Assembly: GCA_013399875.1 (NCBI GenBank)
Contig: VXAZ01003468.1
Location: 1,052,831-1,116,830, forward strand
Length of the DNA stretch: 64,000 bases
Direction of reading: 5' to 3'
From: Gymnorhina tibicen
Lineage: Eukaryota > Chordata > Aves > Passeriformes > Artamidae
A model generated the notes under the pieces. The model saw only the letters and a program-made list of their open reading frames with translations, had not been told where the DNA came from and searched no databases. A program made the position numbers and the translations under genes. How positions within the stretch are numbered: position 1 is the first letter of the stretch; every line of letters starts with the position of its first letter. This document shows, one piece after another, positions 47,856 through 59,649 of this stretch.

Positions 47856-50800
47856 ATCTCTGGAAAGCTCCAGCCAGCTCTAATCCATCATTTTTCAGGG
47901 TTTCCTTCTTTCACTGTCAGAGAGAAAATTTGAAATTTTACAGCCCCAGCTCTAAGCGCCAACAGAGATGTGATGGTCCTGTTCCAAGACTAATTTTTCA
48001 TGACTTTTGTGCCTAAAAGGGAGAAATCCAAACCAGGAATGAACCCTCTGGGTGCTGAGCCTGGCAGAGGTGGAGGCCATGGGTTATTCTGTACCATGCT
48101 GACTCTCTTAGTGCTGTAGGGACAAGAGCAAGGTTAGGAATTCTACTACAGTTTGATTTTCTAAAGCCATTTTCCTGTCTGGCAGAAGAGGTTAAACTCA
48201 GGACGCAGAAACATTTTCTTTTAAAGGCTTGACAACAGCTTCATAAGGATTTCATGCTCTCCACCACCATTTCTGCCGGCAAAATCCAAGTTGGTGTCAA
48301 TATTTGCAGAGCTGAGAGCGGACCAGATATCAGAGATGGTCTGTGAAATGTTTGCAGTCCAAAATCAAACAGGAAACTCCCAGGCCTGACACTGTAATGA
48401 TAAAGGACAACATTCCTCCAGATGCTTGCCAGGAGAAAAGGGAAACAAGATAAATAAATGTTCATCATTTTTTTCTTTGCCCTGAATAAAAGTGATTGCA
48501 GAAATAGATAATAATTGCAAAATACAATCATTGGGTTTAAAAGCAACTGTCATGCGGGCCAGTACTGAGAAAGGTATTGTGAGGCTGCTTAATGAGAAAA
48601 AAATATTGTTTTCTTTGCTTAGGATTAGTTTCTGGGGGAATAGATAACATCTGAAATTCCATCTTGAATTACAGTACTCTTTCTGGCCTGTCTTTTGTGA
48701 CTGTAAAAATGCACCTCCTCAGTATAACAAATGAGTTATTTCTTTATTTCCACTCTGACACTGAACTGAAGACTACAAAAAATGGTAGAAGATGAAATCA
48801 TTTTCTTATAATTTTCTTATTCAGGAGCCAGTGGATGTTTATTTGGTATCCTGGAGATGATTAACACTTGGAGAGGGAGATAAAAAAAAAAAAATAAAGA
48901 CATACAACTAAAAAAAGAAAAATAAAAAGGAAAGAGTAGATATTAAGTCAGAAAATTTCTCCCCTTGAGATACTCCCTGAAATTCCCATATCTTAACTCT
49001 AGTTCCTTTAATATAAATTTTCAGAAGGCTTGATCTTTCTGTGTACAGAGGAAATATCTTTTATTAATACAGCCTATTAAGCTGTGTGTATTGAGTTGTT
49101 CATACTGGTGATAGTTCCTAAACTTTTAAAATCATTTCTGGAATAGCTTTGCAGTGAAACCCACGGCCTATACATAATACATGATGGTGGGCTGGAGATT
49201 TTAATTGGGTTTTAGTTTGGATCACCTGGGTTACCTACTCTTCAAGGCATCACTTTGTAACAGAGCTCTGCTCCTGTATTCTTCTGCTTCCTCTCACTGC
49301 TGCAGCCACTGGAAGAAAATAGGGTTTGCTGTTGTTGTAAAAGAATTAGGAATTAACTTCTCCCCGATGTCCCCAGCGCAGTTATCTGCTTTTTCATGCC
49401 TCCTGCTTCCTCCCTCCCACGGCTGGGCTTCAGAGTGTGAAAACCAGGAATTTGGTGTGCAGAGAGCGCTCGGACTCCTCTGGGACTCCCACGGAAATAA
49501 AGCACATTGAAGGCTGCCAGGGACCAACCCCCGAGGAATAATCCAGAAGCTCCGAGGAGGAAAACCAAAGTTCTGTTGAAACCTCCGTGTTTGTCCCAGC
49601 ACATCCAGCTGGAGACAAGGCCTGGAATGATAAGCAGCAGATAGGATCGGACCACAACGTGAACTTGCAACAAATTTATCTGAAATACATGTTTTATATA
49701 CAAAGGGATGCTCCTTTAAATCAGTAGGGAACGTCCTAATCACAGCTTCAGAATTCAAAGTGTAATTTTTTTTATCTGATTCTCCTATTCCTTTTTTCCT
49801 TCTGAAATACAATTTCCTGATATAAGGAGGGGGCATCTCTTCACTCTTTGATTATTTTTTAAAGTATTTCTTTTTTTAATTAGCTTCTCTATTTAATTAG
49901 CTTTCCCGAATCACTCTCAGTAGTACCAGAATATTTGTGGAACAATCTGAACTCCCCCTGGTGGCCAGACAATACTTTTGGCGTCTTTTATATCTTAACC
50001 ATCAGTTCAGGGTTTTTTTTCGGGGAAGGGTGGTTGTATCAATGGTTACATACTGAGCTGCGAATTTTATGGTATCTCTCATCAAATTCGGTGATGAATT
50101 TGGCATTTAAAAATGTAATATGTCATAGAGAAAATAACTCTAGCTGAATGACTGAATAGAAATTTATTGAATTTTTATTATTTTATTGAAATTTGTGACC
50201 TCACCCCTTTCAATTGATAATTTCTTACACTTTAATCAGAAACCAGAGATAGTTGCTTCCTACTGTGGTACCTCGTGCTGCAGCTTGTACATCAGACATG
50301 CGCAATCCTTACTTGTTTTACACCGTATTTCTGAAACAGGGCGAGGAACAAGCACCACAATTTCGGGCAAAGGTGTCATAGGAGCTGTTTAAAAAATCCT
50401 AACAGCAAATGTGTGCTCGCTGTTGTGGATGGGAGTGATCTGAGAGCAGTCCTGCCAGGAAGATCAGGTACTGAACAAAATGAAATGAGCTGGTTTTGCC
50501 TGGAACGTGGAATTTAGGAGGAGACAGCTCTCTCAGGTAGTCCTGAGCAGTGGTAGCAGCAGTTCCACTGCCTGTTTGCTGTCACTGCCTCTCCCCCTGT
50601 GCAGTGTGAAATCCTCTCTCAGGTAACCCTGGCCTGCTGATGAGCAGGATGGAAACACTGCACCGATGCTACAGCTCCTGGTGAGTCACTGAAACAGCCC
50701 CAGCCAGCTCGGCCCACGCTGCTCATCAAACCCTGGGCGAGGCTGAAGTGCAGCAAGCAACCCTGGTAGGGTTCGGTGTTGCTTAGGAAATGCTCAGGGT

Positions 50801-52007
50801 GTTGTGTTCTTCGAGTGTTTTAAATACGCCTTAAATGAAAGTGCTTCCTAAACCTAAACCTCGGGCTCTGCAGGGCTGCGCTGACCATTACCTGTGCTGA
50901 GCAGCACTGAAGGGCTCAAACCAATCATACAACAAATTTGTGTGCTGACCCGTTTGAATGTGACTTTACCAACAATCTCTAAACATAATTTAAGGCACCC
51001 GAGTCAATGAATGCCAGCCCTGTGTCTATTAGAAGCACGGGATCATTAAGTGTGTCATTGCCTATCAATATCCCAGCCAATGGGGGCAGATAAAAAACCT
51101 TTCTGGGAATATCTTTATCCTCAGTGACATTTTCAAGCCATTGCTAGGCGATGGCTCCCTCTTCAGTCCTGCAGCGGAGATCAACATTCATTTTTCTTGG
51201 CAAATGAAGTCGGGTGCTTTATATGAATAATGGCAAACACATTCATTAGCTTTTGCAAAGACATTTACTCCAGAAAAACTAAAGAAAATAATGTGCTGAA
51301 CGCTTGGAGCTTCATGGCAAACATCATTTGCAGCTCTGGGACTCTGCTTCTCCTCCTTGGGTTATTTTGTTTTGGGGGCTTTGTCTGGGATGGAATATCA
51401 GGTCTTTGATCTCTGGACTGATTCTGTGAGGTTAGCAAAATAATTGAAATGGAGGAAAACACAGATGCTATAAGAAACTAATCCACCGAACAATACAGTG
51501 TGTATTAAACTGGCAGTAAAACAATTAGGATGTGCACTCATGCAATAAGCAAATATTAAAAAAATCTGCACACAGAAACATCTAGAGCAGGGTGAGCAGA
51601 GTGAATGAAGCTAATTCCAAGCTCAGGATGATAATTTAGGCCATTTCATGAGCTCATCCTGGTGTTGTTTGACTAATATCAGCAGTTGGCTCCCGTAAGC
51701 ACAAAATGATGTTGAATTCTAATGGCCACTTAAGTCATGGAAACAATATAATTAGAGTAATAAATACAACTTCATGTTTTCATAATTAGAGTAATAAATA
51801 CAATGTTGGGTTTCTATAATTTACCTGATTGTTATCTGCAATTTATCGTTGTTATACCCTAGCCCTCGAGGGCCCAGGGAGTAGGGGAGTAAATAGACAG
51901 AATGTACTGAGTGGCCTCAAAATTCTCCTGATTCCAGAGGGGGAAGATGGGTGGGAAATGTCTGGGAAGGTCATGGTGGCTGCAGTAATGACAGAACAAG
52001 TGAAGAA
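47856..52007. other. unique non-coding DNA
   Basis: Single-copy-looking DNA. The longest frame is a 180-codon minus frame at 49294-49836. It overlaps two other minus frames of 75 and 116 codons in the same stretch and has no recognisable domain. A runs occur near 48881-48893. Confidence 0.5.
51748..51803. repeat. direct 22-bp repeat pair
   Basis: The 22 bases starting ATAATTAGAGTAATAAA at 51748-51769 recur exactly at 51782-51803. The copies are 34 bp apart start to start, with 12 bp between them. Confidence 0.9.
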
Positions 52008-52130
52008 ATCATAGAATCCCAGAGTGGTTTGGGTTGGAAAGGACCTTAAGGATCATCCCATTCCAACCCTGCCATGGGCAGGCACATCTTCCACTGGACC
52101 AGGTTGCTCCGGGCCCCGTCCAGCCTGGGG
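52008..52130 (-). mobile_element. CR1 LINE 3' tail fragment
   Basis: In reverse: ATCATAGAATCCCAGAGTGG, GGGTTGGAAAGGACCTTAAG, GATCATCCCATTCCAACCCT, GCCATGGGCAGGCACATCTT and GTCCAGCCTGGGG, after which homology stops abruptly. The octamer tail is preserved at its left end, so the 3' end of the insertion is intact. Confidence 0.93.
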
Positions 52131-55100
52131 AGCTGGAATATGACAGTGGAGATAACAGTGATAGTTCAGGAAAACTGCAGACTTCGTGAAAGTTTATACC
52201 CTTATTCCCTTTTCACTTCTATCCTGGTTTTATTTCCTGTGTGGACCCGGAGACTCCTCTGACATTTCATCTCCCATAGTTAATATTTCTGTATTCCTCT
52301 GAAGAACTGGGTGTTTTAACACATCCCTGTAAGTTCCCATGCTGTGGCCATTGCAACTCCACGGAAAACCACAGCAGCTGAAACCCTTGGCACTGTGGCC
52401 CTTTCAGAAAATGAGGGTCCAAAAGGAGAAAAGAGCCCCTGGAGCACTGAATTCCCATTGCTACTGGGATGACAATGCTTCAGTTTTATCTATTTTCTTA
52501 ACTATACTTTTAATGCGGTGTGAAATCCCTGTTAGCTGAAGGCTGGGTGCTTGTGGGTTGGTATTTCTTTGTTTACAATGTGTGAGCAAAGACAGGTCTG
52601 GGTGTGATGCCACACAGCTGCTCCAGAGGAATTAAAAACCAGGGGAATGAACTCATCACGTTCAAAGAGCTGCTGCTTGCACCCTTGTTTTAAAGGACAG
52701 ATACCAGGGGACGCTGTCACCCTCCATATCCCACAGCTGTGGCAACAGAACTAATTCTGTTTATTGATACCCGTTAGAGTGACAAAAACAAGTGATGTTG
52801 TGCTAACAGAGAATACGAAATTCACTTTGTAATGTTCTAAACGTGCAGTCTTGTCTTTGGTTGGTTTTCTTCTCTCAAGTTCACCTGTAAATCCTGTGCT
52901 GCAGTACCTGCCTCTCACTGGGGCATGTTTGGCACTCCTCATAAACACACAAACACGATCTGTGGGGATGAAAGTGTAACTTCCAGGGTAAATTCTAAAT
53001 GCTCCAGATGTGCTGAAAGTGTCCAGGCTCATTCAGATAATTTATGAGCTGGGAGCCTGCCAGCCTTGGTGTGCATCAGTGTTATGTGGCTTTGCACCTG
53101 CTGCTGGGAAGTAACAAATTCATTAGGAAGAAGTCCTGTGACTCTTTCTTTTCCTCTTTGTGCTGAGTGAATTCTTTCTGTATATCAATAGACATATTGG
53201 GCAGTGGGGTATAAAGTTATTCTATAGACGTTAGATTTTTATTCTTGGAAGTGACAGTAGAAGACTTCAAGTGTCCCACTCACCCCTCCCTTGATGCCTT
53301 TGCCTCGTCAGGAAATGACTCAGCAGTGCTGCTGCTGCTGCCAGAGCTTTCATCAGAGAGTGAGGCATCAGAGGGTTTTTTGGTTTTATTTTGATATTTT
53401 TACTTTTTTGTCTTCATTAACAGTTTGCTTGCGTTTTTGTACTGTTGGGGGAAAACCCATCATTAATCTGTATAAAGAAAATGATGACATCACTGTCCTC
53501 CAAGGCAGATCTGTGTTAATCACATAAAGGTGGTGTCACTGTCCCAGGAGTCCCCTGAAGTGTCCCACGGGGGTCACAGTCAGGCCCAGAACCTTCCAGC
53601 AGAACAGAGCAGGCCAATCCATGCAAACAATTATTCCAACCAAAATTATTCACTTGCCGCTGGAGAAACAGTAAATAATTTACTCAGTGTGTACTGTTTG
53701 AAAAGCTAAGCAGTAGCAAAGTGGCATGAAAACATTATCGTCAAAAAATTTATGAGATCACTAGTGGGTAAGAAATTATTCATATAAATCCTATAGGATT
53801 TGCTTCCACAGCTCTAATTCAAGTTTTCTGAGCTTCTAAAATCATTGCACTGATTGACCAGCCTTTGATCTCTGTTTATCTCGGGACAGTAATGCGGGGA
53901 TCCTTTCTGGTGGAGCATGGCTGAGCTGCAGTACCCACATTTATGGTTCATTTCCTTGTTTTCCTTGGCACCACGGGCACAGAATTCCAGGAATAAGTGC
54001 ACAAGAGTCTCCCAGCTCTGATCTTTTCATAGATTTCCATTCTCAGAAGGTGGAGAATCCTGCGGAAGGACAAGAGGTTTTGGCTCTGCTTCAGGCAAAA
54101 GCTAAAATAAACCGAAAGGATGTTAATAATAAAAGTGAAGATACTCAGTTCTGGGCTCAGTTTTCCCAGAACCCTGATCTCCCATCCCATCCCTGGGAGC
54201 TGGGGAGAAAGGGACAACTGCAGATCTAAACTTGTGTGACTGCAATTAGGATCCACCTTCCACTTGTTCTTTCTCACTTGATATACTGAGACTGCTTGGG
54301 GATTTTTGTTTGTTTTCGTGGGATTTATTTTTGGGGGCTGTTTCAAATTAGATGATCAGTTATCTCGGGACTGTCAAGAAATGCATCGAGTCAGTGTTTC
54401 TTGTGCTTGCAGGGGAAATACTTTATAACAAGATTTTACTCCCCTTTCTTCTGTCTCTGACACCAATAACAAAGAAGTTTTGCACAACAACCCCTCAAAG
54501 TGTTTCTGTGACAAACCTTTATTTCAAATCTAGGCTTACGCATAGCACAGAAATACAAATTGTGCACTTTGGTACCTGTGAAACAGGGGTAACTTTTTAA
54601 ATGGGTGGGCTAGATTGGCAATTAATTTGCATTTTAAAAGCATTTATTACTAGTTAACGAATCAATTGGTTGCTCAAAGAGCACTTAGTGAGATTTACTC
54701 TCTTGTCAAAGAGAAAGTCAGTAGCCAAATACCAGAGACTGCCCTTGTCACTGCCAGTGGCACTGTGTTTGTACCCACCCAGAGAGGGCAGCTGCAGGCT
54801 GGCTGATGGATAAACACTGTCAGAAACCTCTTTAAAAAAGGCAAGACAGTTGTACATAAATAAAACAGGAACAAACGCAGGTGTCTGAGTGGAGAATCCA
54901 CCTGATGGTCCCCAGATCAGGGATCCCGTTCACAACGGGTTTGGATTCAGGTTGGTCTTAAGGGAATGAGTTGAGGAGAACTTTCTGTACAGCAGCTGCC
55001 AAACTGCCCTAACACATCGATCTGATGTTGGTAAAAGAAAGCCAAGGAAGACTACAAAAGGTTTATAAACTGTGAAATGTTTAAGAAATCTCCAATGTTT

Positions 55101-56223
55101 TATTTAGTATAAAGATATATTGCTTTACAGAGAGCCTTCTCGGTATTCCAGTTCCTGCTACCCATAGGATTTTGTTGTTTTTTAAAAGTATTTTGGTGAC
55201 TTTTCCTATCCATGGTTAAAAAAAGGAGTGAATTCCTTTCAAGGTCTGAAAAGTAACCTATTAAACATTCTGACTCTTGGTTTTAAACTCTCTTGTACTT
55301 TATAGTTTCAGAATTCCCTTTGAATGTTCCTGAGACCAGAAGTCAGCTGTGCCTCCTCCCTCTCTGTGACTGCTGCATCCCAGAAATCTGTTTAGGGAAA
55401 GCTCTTCTCTGAGTTTTCTTTGTTTTCCTTCAAGAAATATGAGGCAGTCTGCCTTACTCTCCTTTAGCAGAACTCAGCAGAAATGACATAATAAATTAGT
55501 ATTTTAGTTCTCTTTGAAATGCAGGGGCTTCCTTGTTCCTTTTGCCACATCTGCTGCTTTGGATTTCTGCTTTCTCCTGCTCTGCCATCTGTTTTTAACA
55601 ATAGCAGGATTATAATTTTCAATTTTCGGTGAAATAAAATGCCTCAGGTGTTAATTCATGCTTCACTGGTATCATCCTCTGCTTTATCAGTGCTAAATAT
55701 GGATCATTGTCTGACTCTGCATCCTTTTTCATTAGACAGTTTAGTATTCTGGCATGATTTGATTCACCTTATTGGACTGGAAATAATGGCCACAGTCTGA
55801 TTTCTGTCTAAACCCAGACTACAGGGAAAACTGCCTGATCTTTTGCATCCTAATTTGGATCCTAGAAATATTGCTGTAACCACGTCCAGTGTTTCCAAAT
55901 CGTGTACCTAATTTCCGTTTGGAGCAGCTCACTTTCAGTGCAGTGGAAATGCCCCTTCTGCTCATTACTCCTTCTGGAAATGGAAATTCTGAGTTTTGCT
56001 GGGGACTGACAGACACGGTTTATTCTGTTTCCTGCGTGGCAGAACTAACTCCTTTTGTTGAGCGATTGCCAGGGCTTGCCCCCAGTCGTATTTCCTATTA
56101 ATGGCCTGTGTTTTGATGTTATTATATAACAGTTACATTGTACATCGTGCTGCAATTCTTTTGCACTTTGTGCTGCTGCAGAAGGGTTCTGAATAAACTG
56201 ATCCAGTTTATCACAGCGGGAGG
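52131..56223. other. unique non-coding DNA
   Basis: Single-copy-looking, mildly AT-rich DNA. Frames reach 132 codons (53948-54346, minus) with no known domain. A short GCT run lies at 53328-53341. No mobile element is recognised. Confidence 0.5.
53328..53341. repeat. (GCT)n microsatellite
   Basis: Almost five GCT units, next to a CAGCAG word on the left. Confidence 0.8.
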
Positions 56224-56282
56224 TGGAGTGAGAAGTCCTTTAAGGTTCCTTCCAACCCAAACCATTCTGTGCTTCTGTGATT
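56224..56282 (+). mobile_element. CR1 LINE extreme 3' tail
   Basis: A short sense-strand piece with CCTTTAAGGTTCCTTCCAAC and CCAAACCATTCTGTGCTTCT followed by GTGAT. This is the terminal part of a CR1 3' UTR with its octamer-like tail. Confidence 0.85.
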
Positions 56283-57411
56283 TGAAGCTTACAGTGATTT
56301 AGAAGCAACCACGGGTTGTTTGTGCAGCTAATTAGTTTTCCAAATTTTGTTAAATATCTGTATTTCTCCCTGCTTTCAGCAGCTCAATTTTCAGCTGCCT
56401 GAGCTTTGAAAATCCAGCTCAAAAGGACAGACTGCAAGTCCTGCAAATCCTCCTGCCTGCAGTCTGAGATTCAGGATATCCAACGCATCCCAGATGAAGT
56501 TCCTGACGATAAGATTCGATCCTCATTTTCCAAATCCACCACAGAAAAGCAGCTGTTTCCTCCACTCCAGCCTGTGAAAAGAATTCCTGGAGGAATGAGT
56601 TTCTTCAGGGACGGGTGACAACCCCAAAACTGACCAAGACTGACAACTTAAACAATTAAAGCTCAGTTTTTAGGATAGCTTTGTCAGTTATTTCTTCAGG
56701 TGCACAAGGAGACCCCAAATACCGCTCATTTCTAAGTTATTTTAGATTTTAGGAGCTGGACTCTGGTGGGACAGTGAGCTGTAAAGGCAGGAATGTCGGC
56801 TGCAGAGGAGACCCTCTGTTCCTGAAAAGTGGATTTCCATAGAATTGCAGATAATTTTATGATATTGCATAATTTTTAAGGGATGCTGTAACAGACAATG
56901 CTCTTAATGTTTATCCAGACTGTTGTAACTCTTTTTACAGGAGGAATACACTGTGCTAAACTTGAAACCAAGTGCCTTCCAGGAATGATTTTAATAGCCA
57001 AGATAAAGAGCCTGCTAGTTAATAAAAAAAGAAAAAAAACCAGGAAAACTGTTGAACATGAATGTCAACATTTTTAATGGATTGCATTTTTTATTGTGTG
57101 CTGCATGTTTCTGTCAGGGGAATATGATAATTATAAACCAGGAACAATAATGAGGGTTTGAATATTCATAGGCAATTAAAAAATGTCTCCGTGCATTTTG
57201 TCGGTGCCCGGCGGGAAATGTCGCTCGTTTTTTAGGAATAAGTGGCTCACAATCTTTGGTGAAATATATGGGGTGGAAATCAAAACACCAGGCAGGGAAC
57301 AACGCTAACAAAGTTCGGCTGATGATGGGGAAGGAAAAACAAACGTTGCAGCATTGATTAAAAACATATAAATGTGTAGTTCTGTGTTCTGAATGACAGT
57401 GGGTTCTCAAA
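56283..57411. other. unique non-coding DNA
   Basis: AT-rich DNA. A 110-codon minus frame (57114-57446) and a 70-codon plus frame (56406-56618) show no known domain. The minus frame begins inside the CR1 tail at 57412-57451. Confidence 0.5.
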
Positions 57412-57451
57412 ATCGTGGAATATCCTGAGTTGGAAGGGACCCACAAGGATC
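57412..57451 (-). mobile_element. CR1 LINE extreme 3' tail, J-like text
   Basis: In reverse: TCGTGGAATATCCTGAGTTG followed by GAAGGGACCCACAAGGATCA. It is the same tail type as 35181-35288. Only about 40 bp remain. Confidence 0.8.
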
Positions 57452-58094
57452 AGTGTGGAATAAAAGCACTGCAACTTAGGTTTTAGCAGGTGAAGGGATG
57501 CTTTCCACAGCTCTGACTATTAAATATCTGTTTAGAATTAAAGAATAAGTGTAAAAATACCCAAACAAATATGGAAAAAAGGGGGATGAGCTAGTAGAAG
57601 GTAAGAAAATAAAAGAGAATGTTAAAATAACTGGTGGATGTACATATTAAAAATCCTGGAAGCAGCACTTAAAACTTTTCCCCACAGTTTTATCTCGGTA
57701 CAGCTAAAAGTTACTGGATTCATCACATTAAAGGGACAGTTTGGCTTTTAGAGCTTGTCAGGTTATGAGCAGATGATCAGTTTGCTGTTGGAGATGTGCG
57801 AGCCCATGTTTTTCAGGGACCCAGCCACATTTTCCAGTGTTTTTCTTCTAATATTGTGCTTATTTCTGAAGTTTAAATCGGGATTGCTTCAGAGCTGCTC
57901 CCTCTCTGGAAGTGTATTTCTCAGGAGATCCCTTTTTTTCTGGTTTGGTGTTCAGGAAATATTGATGGCACGTTCATGTGCTGTGACATTGAGTTGTCAC
58001 CAGCCCAATTTCGTTGTCATGCACGTCAGCGCTTAATGAGAACCTTCAGCAACTTCATCAGCAACTTTTCAGGAGGGATCTTGCGGAAAGAAAG
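57452..58094. other. unique non-coding DNA
   Basis: AT-rich sequence leading up to the third LTR. Nothing recognisable. Confidence 0.55.
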
Positions 58095-58239
58095 TGTGGT
58101 GGTTTAGGCCAAATTCAGGGAAACGTCCAAAAGGAACGTCTCCTCAAAGGAAGGCAGGCCAAAGCCACCCCTCCCCCCAACCGGGTTCGGGAAAAAACAA
58201 ATTTTCCTCGGAGGAAAGTGAAGGAGAAAATAAAAACTA

Positions 58240-58245
58240 TTTATT
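58240..58245 (-). promoter_or_regulatory. LTR polyadenylation signal
   Basis: AATAAA on the minus strand within the 58095 LTR, about 145 bp from its 3' end. Confidence 0.5.
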
Positions 58246-58566
58246 TAACACACACACAGAGGAAAATAATACTAATAATGCTAAATAATAAAATCTCTCG
58301 CTCTGGAGAGAAAACCTGAAAGATTTTAGAGTCCTTCTGTGGGTGCAGTCTCTCTCCTCCTCCTCGGAGCTGGGTCCGCGTGGGGGGACCCCCTCCAGGC
58401 CCGTGGAAGGTCCCCTGGTGGGGCTCTGATGTTCTGGTGTTCTGAACAAGTCCAGACGAGAAGAAGGGGAAAAAAGTCGAAGTCCCAAGAGAAAAAAAAA
58501 ACTCAACTCTCCGTCCCTCTCCCCAGAAACAGAGCCAAAAAAAGCTGAAAAGCAAGAAGCAGTGCC

Positions 58567-58584
58567 TCCCTGCTCCTCAGCAGC
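58567..58584. repeat. (CAG)n run within LTR
   Basis: About six CAG units. A second short CAG run lies at about 58763-58777. On the minus strand they create the alanine- and cysteine-rich stretches of the long open frame there. Confidence 0.8.
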
Positions 58585-59530
58585 AGCAGCAGCTAATCTC
58601 TGTATCCTTGAAGCACAAACTGCTTTGAAAAGTTCGCTCAGTTTTTTTTTTCCTCTGTCTCTTGCGTCCAGTTTTAAAGGCACAGAAAGGCTCAGGAATC
58701 GTGTCTGGGCATAGAGCGGTGATAGGGGACACAACAGCATAAAGTCACCCCAAGACAGAAGGCAGCAGCAGCAGCAGGGACATTTTGCCAGGGATTTTCC
58801 TGGGTCCCAGGCTGACAGTCCCCGTTGGAATGACACCTGGAGTTCTCCTGCAAACAATTCCTGAACGGCAAAAATGCCAGAGAAAAGTTAAGTGCGATAT
58901 TAGCCTCGTCTCAGAGTTGATTGATGAGCTTGCAGAATGTGCTGGAGAAGAGTTTTCCCTGGCAGTTGCTCTGGTCCACTCTGGAATTCTGCATTCCGCT
59001 GAGGTGGCTTTAAAGCTGTGTCCTTGCCAGCAGAAAGGGGTGGCTGCAATGGAAAACTGACCTCAAGGAAAAGTTAGGGTTCTAAAGATAACTATAGATA
59101 TTTACTGTTGCTCCGAAAGAGTAAATTTGGTAGCTTTGCCTTGACTTTGCAGCTCAGGAGGGTTGGGCAGAACTTGCACTCAGTAATTCCAAGGTGACTT
59201 TAATTAATCTCCTCTGATTACAGGCAGCGTTCTGAAGCAAGGGACAAAACTTAAATGACAAAGAATTTTAAAAAAGCCACATTTTCTTCTCAGTATTTCT
59301 GTGGTAGGATCACAGTCCCATTTGACGCCCAGGTGTCCTCACAAGACGTGGGCACCTCACAAGCCCTGCAATCCCCAGCCTGGGAGCCTTCAAGGTGTGG
59401 CTGTCGTACAGTGATACAAACAGAGGAGCCTCAGATGTCTGGGCAGCATTTTATCTTTGTGTTTGAAGTGTTTTTTCCTTAGATAAGTTCAATTTCGAAA
59501 ACGAGGTGCAAAGAGACGAAATGACTGTTG

Positions 59531-59649
59531 TTTGTGCCAATGGTTTCAGCCTTAAAAGAACTGTATTTAATATTTTTTCCCCCTGGGCTGCGTGTGCCAA
59601 GAGTTTCAGCCTTAAAATAACAGTATTTAATATTTTTCCCCCTGGGCTG
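59531..59649. repeat. diverged 60-bp tandem duplication
   Basis: 59531-59590 and 59591-59649 share the order TGTGCCAA, GTTTCAGCCTTAAAA, GTATTTAATATTTTT and CCCCCTGGGCTG, with several substitutions and a one-base indel. It is an older local duplication than the exact ones elsewhere in the window. Confidence 0.9.

Larger units (their letters stand above)
58095..58684 (-). mobile_element. passerine-type ERV LTR
   Basis: An LTR in minus orientation. The plus-strand left edge TGTGGTGGTTTAGG is the 3' end (CCACCACA) of the element. On the minus strand an AATAAA signal lies at 58240-58245 and a TTTAAAA box at 58672-58678. A candidate right edge at 58684 (GGCACA) gives TGTG...CACA ends and a perfect 5-bp flanking duplication GAAAG (58090-58094 and 58685-58689), which would suggest an ERVL-type or class I element. 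Against that edge, the TATA-like box would then lie only a few bases inside the LTR, which is unusual, so the U3 may extend to about 58820 or further. No retroviral genes lie beside it. A 206-codon minus frame running through it is not a recognisable viral or host protein. Confidence 0.7.

Noticed and set aside
47335..47857. Opposing 141-144 codon frames
   Set aside because: They lie almost wholly within the CR1 3' UTR, which is non-coding. The proline-rich peptides reflect its GC content.
49294..49836. 180-codon minus frame
   Set aside because: It overlaps two other minus frames in the same stretch and has no recognisable domain, which fits a chance frame.
58237..58857. 206-codon minus-strand open frame
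   Set aside because: It runs through the 58095 LTR and its CAG runs, has no recognisable viral or host domain, and overlaps another minus frame. It is a by-product of LTR sequence.
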